This document shows, piece by piece, positions 10,010-18,372 of a stretch of 64,000 nt of DNA. Below the pieces are notes generated by a model that was not told the origin of the DNA, made no database searches, and was given only the letters and a program-made list of their open reading frames with translations. The position numbers were made by a program, and so were the translations under genes. The DNA lies in contig BMSM01000029.1 in NCBI GenBank assembly GCA_014649155.1, positions 24,103-88,102 on the forward strand, written 5' to 3'. The DNA is from Streptomyces griseoviridis (lineage in GTDB: Bacteria > Actinomycetota > Actinomycetes > Streptomycetales > Streptomycetaceae). The first letter of the stretch is position 1; each line of letters begins with the position of its first letter.

Positions 10010-10924
10010 TCACGAGGGAACGCCGGCGGTCTTCCCGGCGGGGCCGGCCTTCGGAGCGGGTTCCGCCTGTCCGGTGGGGTCGGCCTTCGGGGTGGCGGGC
10101 GCGGCCTTCGGCTTCGGCTTGGGCTTCGGCCGTGCCTTGTCCGGGCCGCCGGTGAACGCCTCGTACTCCTTGAGCACCTCGTCCGTCGGGCCGTCCATGC
10201 GCAGCTCGCCGCGCTCCAGCCACAGCACCCGGTCGCAGGTGTCGCGGATGGACTTGTTGCTGTGGCTGACCAGGAACACCGTGCCCGCGTGCTTGCGCAG
10301 CTCGCGGATGCGGGCCTCGGAACGCTTCTGGAAGGAGCGGTCGCCGGTGGCCAGCGCCTCGTCGATGAGGAGCACGTCGTGGTCCTTGGCGGCGGCGATG
10401 GAGAAGCGCAGCCGGGCGGCCATGCCGGAGGAGTACGTGCGCATCGGGAGCGTGATGAAGTCGCCCTTCTCGTTGATGCCCGAGAAGTCGACGATCTCCT
10501 GGTAGCGCTCCTTGATCTGCTCGCGGGACATGCCCATGGCGAGGCCGCCGAGGTAGACGTTGCGCTCACCGGTCAGGTCGTTCATCAGCGCGGCGTTGAC
10601 GCCGAGCAGGGACGGCTGGCCGTCGGTGTAGATCTTGCCGTTCTCCACCGGGAGCAGGCCGGCCACCGCCTTGAGCAGCGTCGACTTGCCGGAGCCGTTG
10701 GTGCCGATCAAGCCGATGGCCTCACCCCGGTACGCGGCGAAGGACACGTTCCGCACCGCGTGCACCTTGCGCACGCCGGCCGCCTTCTCCGCCTGCTTGC
10801 GGCGGAGCATGCGGTTGAGGGCGGCGGTCGCCGAGCCGCGTCCGGCGCCGGTGCCGTTGACCCGGTAGACGATGTCGACGCCGTCGGCGACGACGGTGGG
10901 GACCTTCTCGTTGCTGTCAGCCAC
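10010..10924 (-). CDS. tagH: Teichoic-acid-type polysaccharide ABC exporter, ATP-binding protein (TagH-like)
   Basis: This is the ATPase of a two-component exporter that flips undecaprenyl-linked glycopolymer across the membrane. Of 304 residues, Walker A GTNGSGKST is at 74-82, followed by the signature YSSGMAARL near 167 and Walker B VLLIDEAL near 185. The pattern fits the polysaccharide-export ABC subfamily. The last 45 residues are a Lys/Pro/Ala-rich tail that is probably unstructured. The GTG start lies 8 nt inside the permease gene and has GAGGAG upstream, so expression is coupled to tagG. Polymer identity is inferred from the TagF-like neighbours. Confidence 0.9.
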   Translation of the reverse strand: MADSNEKVPTVVADGVDIVYRVNGTGAGRGSATAALNRMLRRKQAEKAAGVRKVHAVRNVSFAAYRGEAIGLIGTNGSGKSTLLKAVAGLLPVENGKIYTDGQPSLLGVNAALMNDLTGERNVYLGGLAMGMSREQIKERYQEIVDFSGINEKGDFITLPMRTYSSGMAARLRFSIAAAKDHDVLLIDEALATGDRSFQKRSEARIRELRKHAGTVFLVSHSNKSIRDTCDRVLWLERGELRMDGPTDEVLKEYEAFTGGPDKARPKPKPKPKAAPATPKADPTGQAEPAPKAGPAGKTAGVPS

Positions 10925-11855
10925 GGCCGTACGTCTCCTCAGCCTTCCAGAAGTAGATGAAGCCGCCGATCCCGGCGAGCAGGGCCCAGCCCAGGGCGAG
11001 CAGCCACACGTGGGAGGGCAGCTGGCTCGCGTGGAAGGTGTCGATCAGGGCGAAGCGCATCAGGTCGATGTAGACGGCGGCGGGGTTGGCCTGGAGCACC
11101 GGGCCGACCCAGGACGGCAGGTCGCCGTGCTTGCTGATCAGGTGGTCGATGCTCCACATCACGCCGGAGACGTACATCCAGGTGCGCAGCGCGAACGGCA
11201 TCAGCTGGGCGATGTCCGGGATCTTGGAACCCAGCCGGGCCATGATCATCGCCACACCGGCGTTGAAGGTGAACTGCAGCACCAGGGCCGGGATCGCCAG
11301 CACCCAGGACGGGGCCGGCGGCACACCGAACGCCAGCAGGATGACGACCAGCGCGGCCATGGAGTACAGCAACTGCTTGAGCTGCTGGAGGCAGAACGAC
11401 ACCGGCAGCGCGGCCCGCGGGAAGTGCAGGGCGCGGACCAGGCCGAGGTTGCCGGAGATCGCGCGGGTGCCCGACATGATCGAGCTCTGCGTGAAGGTCC
11501 AGATGAAGACGCCGGTGACGAGGAAGGGGACGTAGTCGGGCACGCCCTTCTTGGTCTGCAGCAGCACGCCGAAGATCAGGAAGTACACCGCCGCGTTCAG
11601 CAGCGGCGTCATGACCTGCCAGACCTGGCCCAGCTTGGCCTGGCTGTACTGGGCGGTCAGCTTGGCGGTGGAGAACGCGCCGATGAAGTGCCGGCGGGCC
11701 CACAGCTGACGCACGTACGCGGGCAGGGAGGGGCGGGCGCCGCTGACCGAGAGGCCGTGGCGGGCGGCGAGCGCCGCGAGGTCTTCGGCGGCCGGGGCGG
11801 CGGTCGTCGTCGGGGGCGGTGTGTGGAGGACCTGGCTCACATCCGCTGCTTTCAC
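10917..11855 (-). CDS. tagG: Teichoic-acid-type polysaccharide ABC exporter, permease (TagG-like)
   Basis: This is an ABC-2 family permease of 312 residues. After a cytoplasmic N-terminus of about 70 residues comes the conserved amphipathic segment (AKLTAQYSQAKLGQVW) and then six hydrophobic helices. It pairs with TagH, encoded immediately downstream with an 8-nt overlap. The GTG start at 11855 was chosen by frame; a second in-frame GTG at 11840 (giving MSQVLHT) is a fair alternative, since neither has a strong Shine-Dalgarno. The upstream region holds a repeat array described separately. Confidence 0.88.
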   Translation of the reverse strand: MKAADVSQVLHTPPPTTTAAPAAEDLAALAARHGLSVSGARPSLPAYVRQLWARRHFIGAFSTAKLTAQYSQAKLGQVWQVMTPLLNAAVYFLIFGVLLQTKKGVPDYVPFLVTGVFIWTFTQSSIMSGTRAISGNLGLVRALHFPRAALPVSFCLQQLKQLLYSMAALVVILLAFGVPPAPSWVLAIPALVLQFTFNAGVAMIMARLGSKIPDIAQLMPFALRTWMYVSGVMWSIDHLISKHGDLPSWVGPVLQANPAAVYIDLMRFALIDTFHASQLPSHVWLLALGWALLAGIGGFIYFWKAEETYGRG

Positions 11856-12180
11856 TCGGGGGAGGGACTCGGGGGGATGAGTCGCGGTGCCCGCGTCGGA
11901 CGAGTGGCGGCTGCGTCGGGACGGGACTGCGGTGCTGTGTCGAGAACGGGACTGCGGTGGTGGTGCGGTCGGGACGGGTCCGACCTGTGGGAACGGGACC
12001 GACCCGTCGGGACGGGACCGACTCGCCGGGACGGTAGCGGCCTGTTCCGCCGGATTCCGCAGGAGCGGTGCGTGAGGAGCCCGCTACGTCGGGACGGGAC
12101 CGTATCGTCGCAACGGAGCGTAGGCCGAATCGGCGTCGGAACGCAACCGTTTCGTCGTGACGCCCCTATGCTTGGGGCGC
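11856..12180. repeat. Phased GTCGGGACGGGACCG-like repeat array in the tagG/tetR divergent promoter
   Basis: This 325-bp divergent intergenic region holds at least ten degenerate copies of a GTCGGGACGGGACCG element. The ACGGGA-like cores start at 11921, 11946, 11974, 11993, 12012, 12031, 12094, 12113, 12141 and 12160. Six of the nine steps are exactly 19 bp; the others are 25, 28, 63 and 28 bp. There is no open reading frame with coding character. It may be a multi-operator control region for tagG and/or the TetR gene, or a decaying minisatellite. Confidence 0.7.
12163..12179 (+). promoter_or_regulatory. TetR-gene -10 element in a small inverted repeat; leaderless start
   Basis: TATGCT (12167-12172) lies eight bases before the ATG at 12181 and is bracketed by GCCCC / GGGGC arms. 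There is no Shine-Dalgarno, so the mRNA is probably leaderless. A repressor bound to the inverted repeat would block the -10, which would fit autoregulation. Confidence 0.45.
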
Positions 12181-12807
12181 ATGACGACCCACGCCGACGA
12201 GCCTCAGCCACGTCCGCGCCGCAGGGCCCCCGCCGGGGCCGCCGTCCTGCGGGCGGACGTCACGGAGGCGATCAGGGCGGCCGTCTTCGAGGAACTCGCG
12301 GCCGTCGGCTACGCGCGGATGTCCATCGAGGGGATCGCGCGCCGGGCGGGCGTCGGCAAGACGGCGGTGTACCGGCGCTGGCGCTCCAAGCTGCACCTGG
12401 TGCTGGACATCGTGTCGGCGCTGGCCGTGCAGGGGCTGCCCGCGCCCGACACGGGCTCCCTCGACACCGATCTGCGGATGCTGTACGAGGTGACCTCGCG
12501 GGCCCTGCGGCACCCGGTGGCCTCGCAGGTCATCCCCGACCTCCAGGCCGAGGCGGCCCGCAACCCGGAGATCGCCGAGGCGATGCAGAAGGCGGTGCGG
12601 GAAGGGCAGGACGGGGTCGCCAGCTCGATCCTGGCGGCGGCCGAGCGGCGCGGCGAGATCCGCGCCGGTTACGACCACGACCTGGCGCTGGACCTGATCT
12701 CCGGGCCGCTGTACTGGCGCTCGGTGGTGATCCGCGGCCCGAAGCCGCCGAAGGGATACCTGGCGGCGCTGACCCGGGCGACGGCGGCGGCGCTGAGGGC
12801 GCTGTAG
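12181..12807 (+). CDS. TetR-family transcriptional regulator
   Basis: The 208-residue protein has the TetR N-terminal DNA-binding domain. The helix-turn-helix lies around residues 47-67, with IARRAGVGKTAVYRRW typical of the recognition helix. The C-terminal part is the ligand and dimer domain, of the short TetR_C class often seen in Streptomyces. The ATG at 12181 is preferred over one at 12157 because TATGCT precedes it and the first eight residues of the longer form overlap the promoter. It is divergent from tagG and convergent with galE, so control of the exporter genes is plausible. The ligand is unknown. Confidence 0.88.
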   Translation: MTTHADEPQPRPRRRAPAGAAVLRADVTEAIRAAVFEELAAVGYARMSIEGIARRAGVGKTAVYRRWRSKLHLVLDIVSALAVQGLPAPDTGSLDTDLRMLYEVTSRALRHPVASQVIPDLQAEAARNPEIAEAMQKAVREGQDGVASSILAAAERRGEIRAGYDHDLALDLISGPLYWRSVVIRGPKPPKGYLAALTRATAAALRAL

Positions 12808-12835
12808 CCCGCGGTCGCGTCGGGCCCGGCCCCGG

Positions 12836-13819
12836 CTAGCGGGCCGGTGCCGCCTCCGGGTGCAGCCGCACCCAGCCCTCCCAGGCCGACGTGATCATGT
12901 CCTGGACGTCGTACTTGGCCTTCCAGCCCAGGTCGGCGGTGGCGCGCTCGGCGGAGGCGACGACGCTCGCCGGGTCGCCGGGGCGGCGCGGGGCGACCGT
13001 CGGGGAGAGGTCATGGCCGGTGACCCGGGTGATCCGGTCGATCATCTCGCGGACCGAGACGCCCTCGCCCCGGCCGATGTTCACGGTGAGGTCGCGGCCG
13101 GGGGCGGACCGCAGCGCGCGGGCCGCGGCCACATGGGCCTCCGCCACGTCCGCCACGTGGATGTAGTCCCGTACGCAGGTGCCGTCGGGGGTGGCGTAGT
13201 CGTCGCCGAAGATCAGCGGGGGCGTGTGCCCGGTCAGCCGCTCGAAGACCATGGGGACGAGGTTGTGCACGCCGGTGTCGGCCAGCTCGGGGGCGCGGGC
13301 GCCGGCGACGTTGAAGTAGCGCAACGACGCCGTCGACAGTCCCGTCGCCCGGCCCGTCGCCCGGACCAGCCACTCGCCGGCGAGCTTGGTCTCGCCGTAC
13401 GGCGACACGGGCACGCAGGGCGTTTCCTCGGTGACCAGGTCCACGTCGGGCGTCCCGTACACCGCCGCCGAGGAGGAGAAGACGAAGGACGGCACGCCCG
13501 TCTCCGTGACGGCCTCCAGCAGGACGCGCAGGCCCTCCACGTTCTCCCGGTAGTAGCGCAGCGGCAGCTCCACCGACTCGCCGACCTGCTTCTTCGCGGC
13601 CAGGTGGACGACGCCGGTGACCCGGTGGCCGGCCAGGGCCCGGCGGACGCGGTCGCCGTCCAGGACCGAGCCCTCGACCAGGGGCACGTCCTTCGGCACC
13701 CGGGCGGCGACGCCGGTGGACAGGTCGTCGTACACCACGGTCCTCTCACCCGCGTCGGTCATGGCCCGTACGACATGCGCTCCGATGTAGCCGGCGCCGC
13801 CGGTGATCAGCCAGGTCAT
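12836..13819 (-). CDS. galE: UDP-glucose 4-epimerase
   Basis: This enzyme interconverts UDP-glucose and UDP-galactose and supplies sugar donor for the surrounding glycosyltransferases. It is a short-chain dehydrogenase of 327 residues, the usual GalE length. The NAD-binding GGAGYIG is at residues 7-13, catalytic Ser in SSSAAVYG near 116-118, and Tyr141/Lys145 in YGETK. The start has a good AGGGGACGG site upstream. It lies 60 bp after the GT2 at 13880 on the same strand, which suggests co-transcription. A paralogous NDP-sugar epimerase role is possible, but the motifs fit GalE well. Confidence 0.92.
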   Translation of the reverse strand: MTWLITGGAGYIGAHVVRAMTDAGERTVVYDDLSTGVAARVPKDVPLVEGSVLDGDRVRRALAGHRVTGVVHLAAKKQVGESVELPLRYYRENVEGLRVLLEAVTETGVPSFVFSSSAAVYGTPDVDLVTEETPCVPVSPYGETKLAGEWLVRATGRATGLSTASLRYFNVAGARAPELADTGVHNLVPMVFERLTGHTPPLIFGDDYATPDGTCVRDYIHVADVAEAHVAAARALRSAPGRDLTVNIGRGEGVSVREMIDRITRVTGHDLSPTVAPRRPGDPASVVASAERATADLGWKAKYDVQDMITSAWEGWVRLHPEAAPAR

Positions 13820-13879
13820 GGTGGCCGTCCCCTCGTCAGTTGCCTGAGTGGCGGTGGTCGCCCCTCCGGTGGTCGCCTC

Positions 13880-15544
13880 TCAGTGAAGCAGGCGGCGGAG
13901 CCTGCCACGAACCACCGCCGCCGCGCCCCGCGCCCCGTGCGCCACCCGCAGGGCCAGCGCGCCGGAGTGCGTGGCGTACGGCTGGACGAGGACCACGCCG
14001 TGCCGGACGCTCGGCAGGGCGCGGCGGCGCGTGCGGCCGGTGTCCGTGCGGGCGTGCGCCGTCACCTCGCGTGTCGTGCCGTCCCGGAAGCGGAGGCGCA
14101 GCCGCAGTTCCCAGGTGCCGGGACCGAGGGCGGCCCGCCCGGTCAGGCCGACGGTGACCGCCGCCGGCCACACCGGCCCCCCGGAGGTCGGCGCGGACGG
14201 CGCGGGGGTCTCGAACAGCGCCGTCCGGCGTCCGCCGGCCAGCCCGTCCTCCCGCCGCCGCCACTCCGCGTCGACGGCCACGGGGCCGGCCCGCGCGATC
14301 CGGCCGTACAGCTCGTGCAGGCGCAGCCGCAGGACCCCGGCCGGGGCCAGCTCCGCGTCCACGGCCAGCGGCAGCAGCCGGAGCGGGCGGCTGAGCAGGG
14401 GCTCCAGCGTGACCTGCGGGAGCGACGGCGACCAGACGGGCGTGCCGCGGGGGCCCGTCGCGTACGGCGGGAGCAGCCGGGCCGGGCGGGCCGCCAGTTC
14501 CCGCAGCCGGGGCAGGTCGCGCGGCTCGGGGGAGGCCAGGACGACCCGCCCGATCAGACGGCCCGGCGCGGTCGGGGAGCGGGCCCAGTCGGCGGCGTCG
14601 TACTCCGCGAGGTACGCCCGCGTGTGCGCCCACCATGCGCGCCGGTAGTGCGCGTCGTGCAGGCCCAGTTCACGGACGTACATCCGCAGCTCGTGGTCGA
14701 GGAACTTGGCGCGGGCGGCGCGCGCGAGCCCCTTCTCCCCGGCGGCCAGCAGGATGTCGTGCGCCGTCCGGCAGGCGTGCAGGCGGGCCCGCCAGTTGCC
14801 CACGTCGGCGCGGTCCAGGGAGATCGACAGGCGTGCGGCGGACCGGCGTACGTGCCAGATGTAGACCCGGTCCGGGACGAGGGCCGTCCGGGGGCCGGCG
14901 GCCAGGACGCGTGCGGTGAAGACGAAGTCCTCGTAGGGGAAGCGGCCGTCGGGGAAGCGGATGCCGTGCTCGCGCAGGAAGGCGGTGCGGTAGAGCTTGT
15001 TGACGCAGAGGGTGTCGTGGACCAGGCGGGGGTGCCGGGCGGGGTGGGCGACGACCGCGCGCGTCGCGTACAGCGGCGCCTGCCACGCCACCTCGCGCCC
15101 GGCGGGCAGCTCCCGGCGCACGCACAGCCCGGCCGCCACCTGCGCGCGCTCCTCGACGGCCGCCGCCAGCAGCGCGTCCACCGCGCCCGGCGGGAGGACG
15201 TCGTCGCTGTCCAGGAACATCACGTACGGCGCGGTCACCGCCGCCAGGCCGGTGTTGCGCGGGGTGCCGCAGCCGCCGCTGTTGGCCGGCAGCCGGACCA
15301 CCCGCAGCCGGGGCTCGCGCGCGGCGAGCCGGGCGAGCAGCTCCGCGCTGCCGTCGGTCGAGCAGTCGTCGACCGCGACGACCTCGCGCACGGCGTCGCC
15401 CTGCGCCAGCGCGGACCGCACGGCGTCGGTCACATGGGCGGCGTCCTGGTAGCCGATGACGACGACGGCGACCTGACGGGACCGTGCGCGGGCGGGAACG
15501 GCAGGGTGGTCGGGAGCGGAGGAGCGGGCCGGACGAGCGGGCAT
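13880..15544 (-). CDS. GT2 glycosyltransferase, glycopolymer type
   Basis: This 554-residue protein is similar in design to the one at 6073-7722. An N-terminal GT-A domain has AVDDCSTDG (D59-D60), the SGGCGTPRN loop and MFLDSDD (D112-D115), followed by a long C-terminal beta-rich region and no clear membrane helix. The first 22 residues are Ala/Pro/Arg-rich and could be a wrongly extended start, since no strong Shine-Dalgarno precedes the ATG. galE follows on the same strand. It probably adds a sugar to a polyol-phosphate or lipid-linked acceptor; specificity is unknown. Confidence 0.87.
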   Translation of the reverse strand: MPARPARSSAPDHPAVPARARSRQVAVVVIGYQDAAHVTDAVRSALAQGDAVREVVAVDDCSTDGSAELLARLAAREPRLRVVRLPANSGGCGTPRNTGLAAVTAPYVMFLDSDDVLPPGAVDALLAAAVEERAQVAAGLCVRRELPAGREVAWQAPLYATRAVVAHPARHPRLVHDTLCVNKLYRTAFLREHGIRFPDGRFPYEDFVFTARVLAAGPRTALVPDRVYIWHVRRSAARLSISLDRADVGNWRARLHACRTAHDILLAAGEKGLARAARAKFLDHELRMYVRELGLHDAHYRRAWWAHTRAYLAEYDAADWARSPTAPGRLIGRVVLASPEPRDLPRLRELAARPARLLPPYATGPRGTPVWSPSLPQVTLEPLLSRPLRLLPLAVDAELAPAGVLRLRLHELYGRIARAGPVAVDAEWRRREDGLAGGRRTALFETPAPSAPTSGGPVWPAAVTVGLTGRAALGPGTWELRLRLRFRDGTTREVTAHARTDTGRTRRRALPSVRHGVVLVQPYATHSGALALRVAHGARGAAAVVRGRLRRLLH

Positions 15545-15604
15545 GCTTCAGTAAAACGCCCGGTATGCCGGACGGGCGGCTTTTGCTCGCCGGGGTGGGT
15601 CGGC

Positions 15605-15628
15605 GGCCCCGCCGGGCGGAGCGGGGCC
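15605..15628 (-). terminator. Possible terminator after ohrR
   Basis: An 8-bp perfect stem GGCCCCGC (15605-15612) / GCGGGGCC (15621-15628) lies 36 bp beyond the ohrR stop. There is no T tract. Confidence 0.35.
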
Positions 15629-15663
15629 CGCCGGAACGGGCCGGCGGCCCTCGCCGGCACGGC

Positions 15664-16119
15664 TCAGCCCTCGGCCGCCGCCCTGTCCAGCGCCGACGTC
15701 AGGCGGTCCAGGCGGGCCCGCAGCTCCTCGATCTCCGCCAGCTCGAAGCCGGTGGCCGCGGCGATCCGGCGCGGGACCTCCACGGCCCGCTCCCGCAGTG
15801 CCAGGCCCTCCTCGGTGGGCCGCACCTGTACCGACCGCTCGTCCCGGGCGCTGCGCTCGCGCCGGACCAGGCCGGCCGCCTCCAGTCGCTTGAGCAGCGG
15901 CGAGAGGGTGCCCGAGTCGAGCCGCAGCCGCTCGCCCAGCCGCTTGACCGGCAGCTCGCCGTCCTCCCAGAGCACCAGCATCACCAGGTACTGCGGGTAG
16001 GTGAGCCCGAGATCCTTGAGGACCACCCGGTACACGCCGCCGAAGGCGCGCGAGGCGGCGTTCAGCGAGAAGCAGATCTGCTGGTCGAGGCGGAGCCAGT
16101 CCGCTGTGGGCGTGCTCAT
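15664..16119 (-). CDS. ohrR: OhrR-type organic peroxide sensor repressor (MarR family)
   Basis: The 151-residue winged-helix regulator carries the reactive cysteine of the 1-Cys OhrR type, Cys16 in QQICFSLNAASRAF. The HTH and wing follow around residues 55-90 (RLDSGTLSPLLKRLEAAGLVRRER). In the family, organic hydroperoxide oxidises this cysteine and the protein leaves its operator. It is divergent from ohr, with a matching inverted repeat between the genes. A longer frame runs antisense over ohr and is not credible. GGAGG lies only one base from the ATG, so translation signals are unusual. Confidence 0.92.
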   Translation of the reverse strand: MSTPTADWLRLDQQICFSLNAASRAFGGVYRVVLKDLGLTYPQYLVMLVLWEDGELPVKRLGERLRLDSGTLSPLLKRLEAAGLVRRERSARDERSVQVRPTEEGLALRERAVEVPRRIAAATGFELAEIEELRARLDRLTSALDRAAAEG

Positions 16120-16144
16120 GCCTCCAGGGTACCCGGTGCGCGGC

Positions 16145-16173
16145 ATTAGATTGTGCACAACTGAATTGTGTGC
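16145..16173. promoter_or_regulatory. OhrR operator between ohrR and ohr
   Basis: The perfect palindrome TTGTGCACAA (16151-16160) is followed three bases later by AATTGTGTGC (16164-16173), giving repeated TTGTG half-sites. TCTAAT on the minus strand (16150-16145) could be the ohrR -10. The position between divergent ohrR and ohr makes an OhrR site very likely. Confidence 0.75.
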
Positions 16174-16221
16174 TTCACTGTGGAGCGTAAGCCCCCGACC
16201 CACCGAGAGGGATGGTTCTCC

Positions 16222-16624
<403 letters not shown>

Positions 16625-16635
<11 letters not shown>

Positions 16636-18187
16636 CCGCCGCGGCGGTCCCGACCCGCGCCAGCACCTCGCCGGTCCGCTCGCTCCACGCCACCACCACC
16701 GCCTCCTCGGGCACCGGCCGCCAGCGGGTCAGCAGCAGCCAGCGGACGTGGTAGCGGCGGACCACGGCGGCGCGCTCGGCGCGGGTGGCGTCCGGGGCCA
16801 GATAACCCTTGACGTCCGCCTCGCGCCGCCGCCGCTCCCGTTCGTCCAGGGAGGGGTCCGGCCAGGCGGGCGCGGCCAGGTTCGGCCCGTACCCGGCGAT
16901 GGCGTGACCGGCGTAGTACCCGTCGGTGATCACCACCTCGCCGGGGCCGATGTGCCGGGCCGCCCAGGCGTACTCCGGCCAGCGCGGCGGCTGCGGGAAA
17001 CCGGCCGGCACCAGCGCCCCCGCGTGCACGGTGAGCAGCCCGAGCAGGGCCCCGCCGCCCGCCGCCCACCCCAGCACCCGGCGCGCCGCGCGCCACGGCC
17101 GGGGCGCCGCCAGCTCCACGGCCAGGGAGAACTGCAAGGGCACCAGGGTCAGGCCCAGGATGCGGCCGTAGGTGTAGTGCCCGCTGACCCAGCCGTACGC
17201 CACCACCAGGCAGTCAAGGACGAACATCAGCACCAGCGGGTCCCGGCGCGACCGGCGCCCGCGCGGCCACAGCGCGGGCAGCCCCACCACCACGGCCAGC
17301 CAGAACTCCCCGGGCAGGTGCCGGTACAGCGTGCGGTGCATCGCGTCCACGCTGTCGTCGCCGGCCAGCGCGAACACGTCGAAGTACGGCCACACCGCCG
17401 CCGTCAGCAGGGCCGTCCCGCCGGTCAGCGCCCAGCGGCCCAGCACCGCCCGCCGCCAGCGCGTCTGCCACCCAGCGACCAGGGCCACCGCGCCCAGCGC
17501 CGCCGCCACCGAGGTGATCGGGTGAATCAGCAGGACCAGTCCGTAGAGCACGCCGAGCGCGGCGTACCCGGGCAGCCCGCGCAGTCCGCCGGGGCCGACC
17601 CAGCGCACCCGGCGCGGGTCCCGGGCGCGGGTCCCGGTGAGCGCCCAGGCCCAGAAGGCCAGGCCGATCGCGAACGTCGACGGGTAGCCGAGGTTGCCCG
17701 TCATCGACATCAGCCCGAGGTAGCCGCTCCACCAGGCCCGCTCGGTGCCCCAGAGCAGCGTCATCGCGCCCAGCGCCAGCACCGGCGCCCACGGGCGGGC
17801 GGTCAGCATCCGGACGAAGCGGTTGACGCCGGTCAGCAGCACCAGCAGGTTCAGCGGCCCGGCGAGCCGCACCACCTCCCAGCCGCCCAGCCCGGTCAGC
17901 CGCGCGAAGACGCCCTCGGCCAGGGCGTACGGGGAGTAGTAGGCGCTGCCCGCGCCGGGCAGGTCGGCCATCGGGTGCCGGGGGTGGAGGAGGTCGGCCT
18001 TGAGGCGCTCGACGACGGCCGCGTGCTGCCCGGCGTCGCAGCACAGCGGCACCCGCCAGTAGGCCACCGTCATCACCAGCCAGAACAGCAGGCCGGCCGC
18101 CTGGTAGGGGGTGGGGCGCCAGAACCGGCCGCCGCGCAGCGCCGTGGCACCGTGGACGGCCCGCCGGACGAGGACTCCGGCGCTCAC
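16625..18187 (-). CDS. Multi-pass membrane protein, GT-C-like, paralogue of the 4386 gene product
   Basis: The 520-residue protein has about eleven hydrophobic segments and a soluble C-terminal region after about residue 410. It shares with the protein at 4386-5879 the motif AAVVERLKADLLHPRHP followed by YYSPYA, and the C-terminal YHVRWLLL strand. This plan is typical of GT-C enzymes that use polyprenyl-phosphate sugars, but catalytic residues cannot be assigned with confidence. The GTG start at 18187 is the only reasonable start before the first helix. It overlaps the ohr 3' end by 11 bp, tail to tail. A role in wall-glycopolymer modification is inferred from the neighbours. Confidence 0.8.
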
Positions 18188-18275
18188 CGGGCGAACGAGG
18201 GGGGCGAGGGGGCGGGGAGCGTCTGGGGCATTTGCCGTATGTTCCCGGCCGCGTCAACGGCATGACATCACATCA

Positions 18276-18336
18276 CCGTATCGAGTGATGATCTCTCTGT
18301 ACGGAGATCGAACGATACGGGGACCGGTCGATACGG
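18276..18336. repeat. CGATACGG inverted and direct repeats upstream of the 16625 gene
   Basis: CCGTATCG at 18276-18283 is matched in reverse by CGATACGG at 18313-18320, and the same octamer recurs at 18329-18336. Nested inside is GATCTC (18290-18295) / GAGATC (18304-18309). This lies in the 185-bp gap upstream of the GTG at 18187 and could be an operator or a structured leader. The same octamer is present at 12100-12107 in the tagG/tetR region. Confidence 0.55.
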
Positions 18337-18372
18337 GAACGAGCCGGTGTCCGGAACGATCCGGTACGGCGA

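Noticed and set aside
8025..10505. Very long + strand open frame (826 codons) antisense to the TagF-like and tagH genes
   Set aside because: It lies over genes with clear family motifs. High GC removes stop codons from the opposite frames, and the predicted protein is Gly/Val/Arg low complexity.
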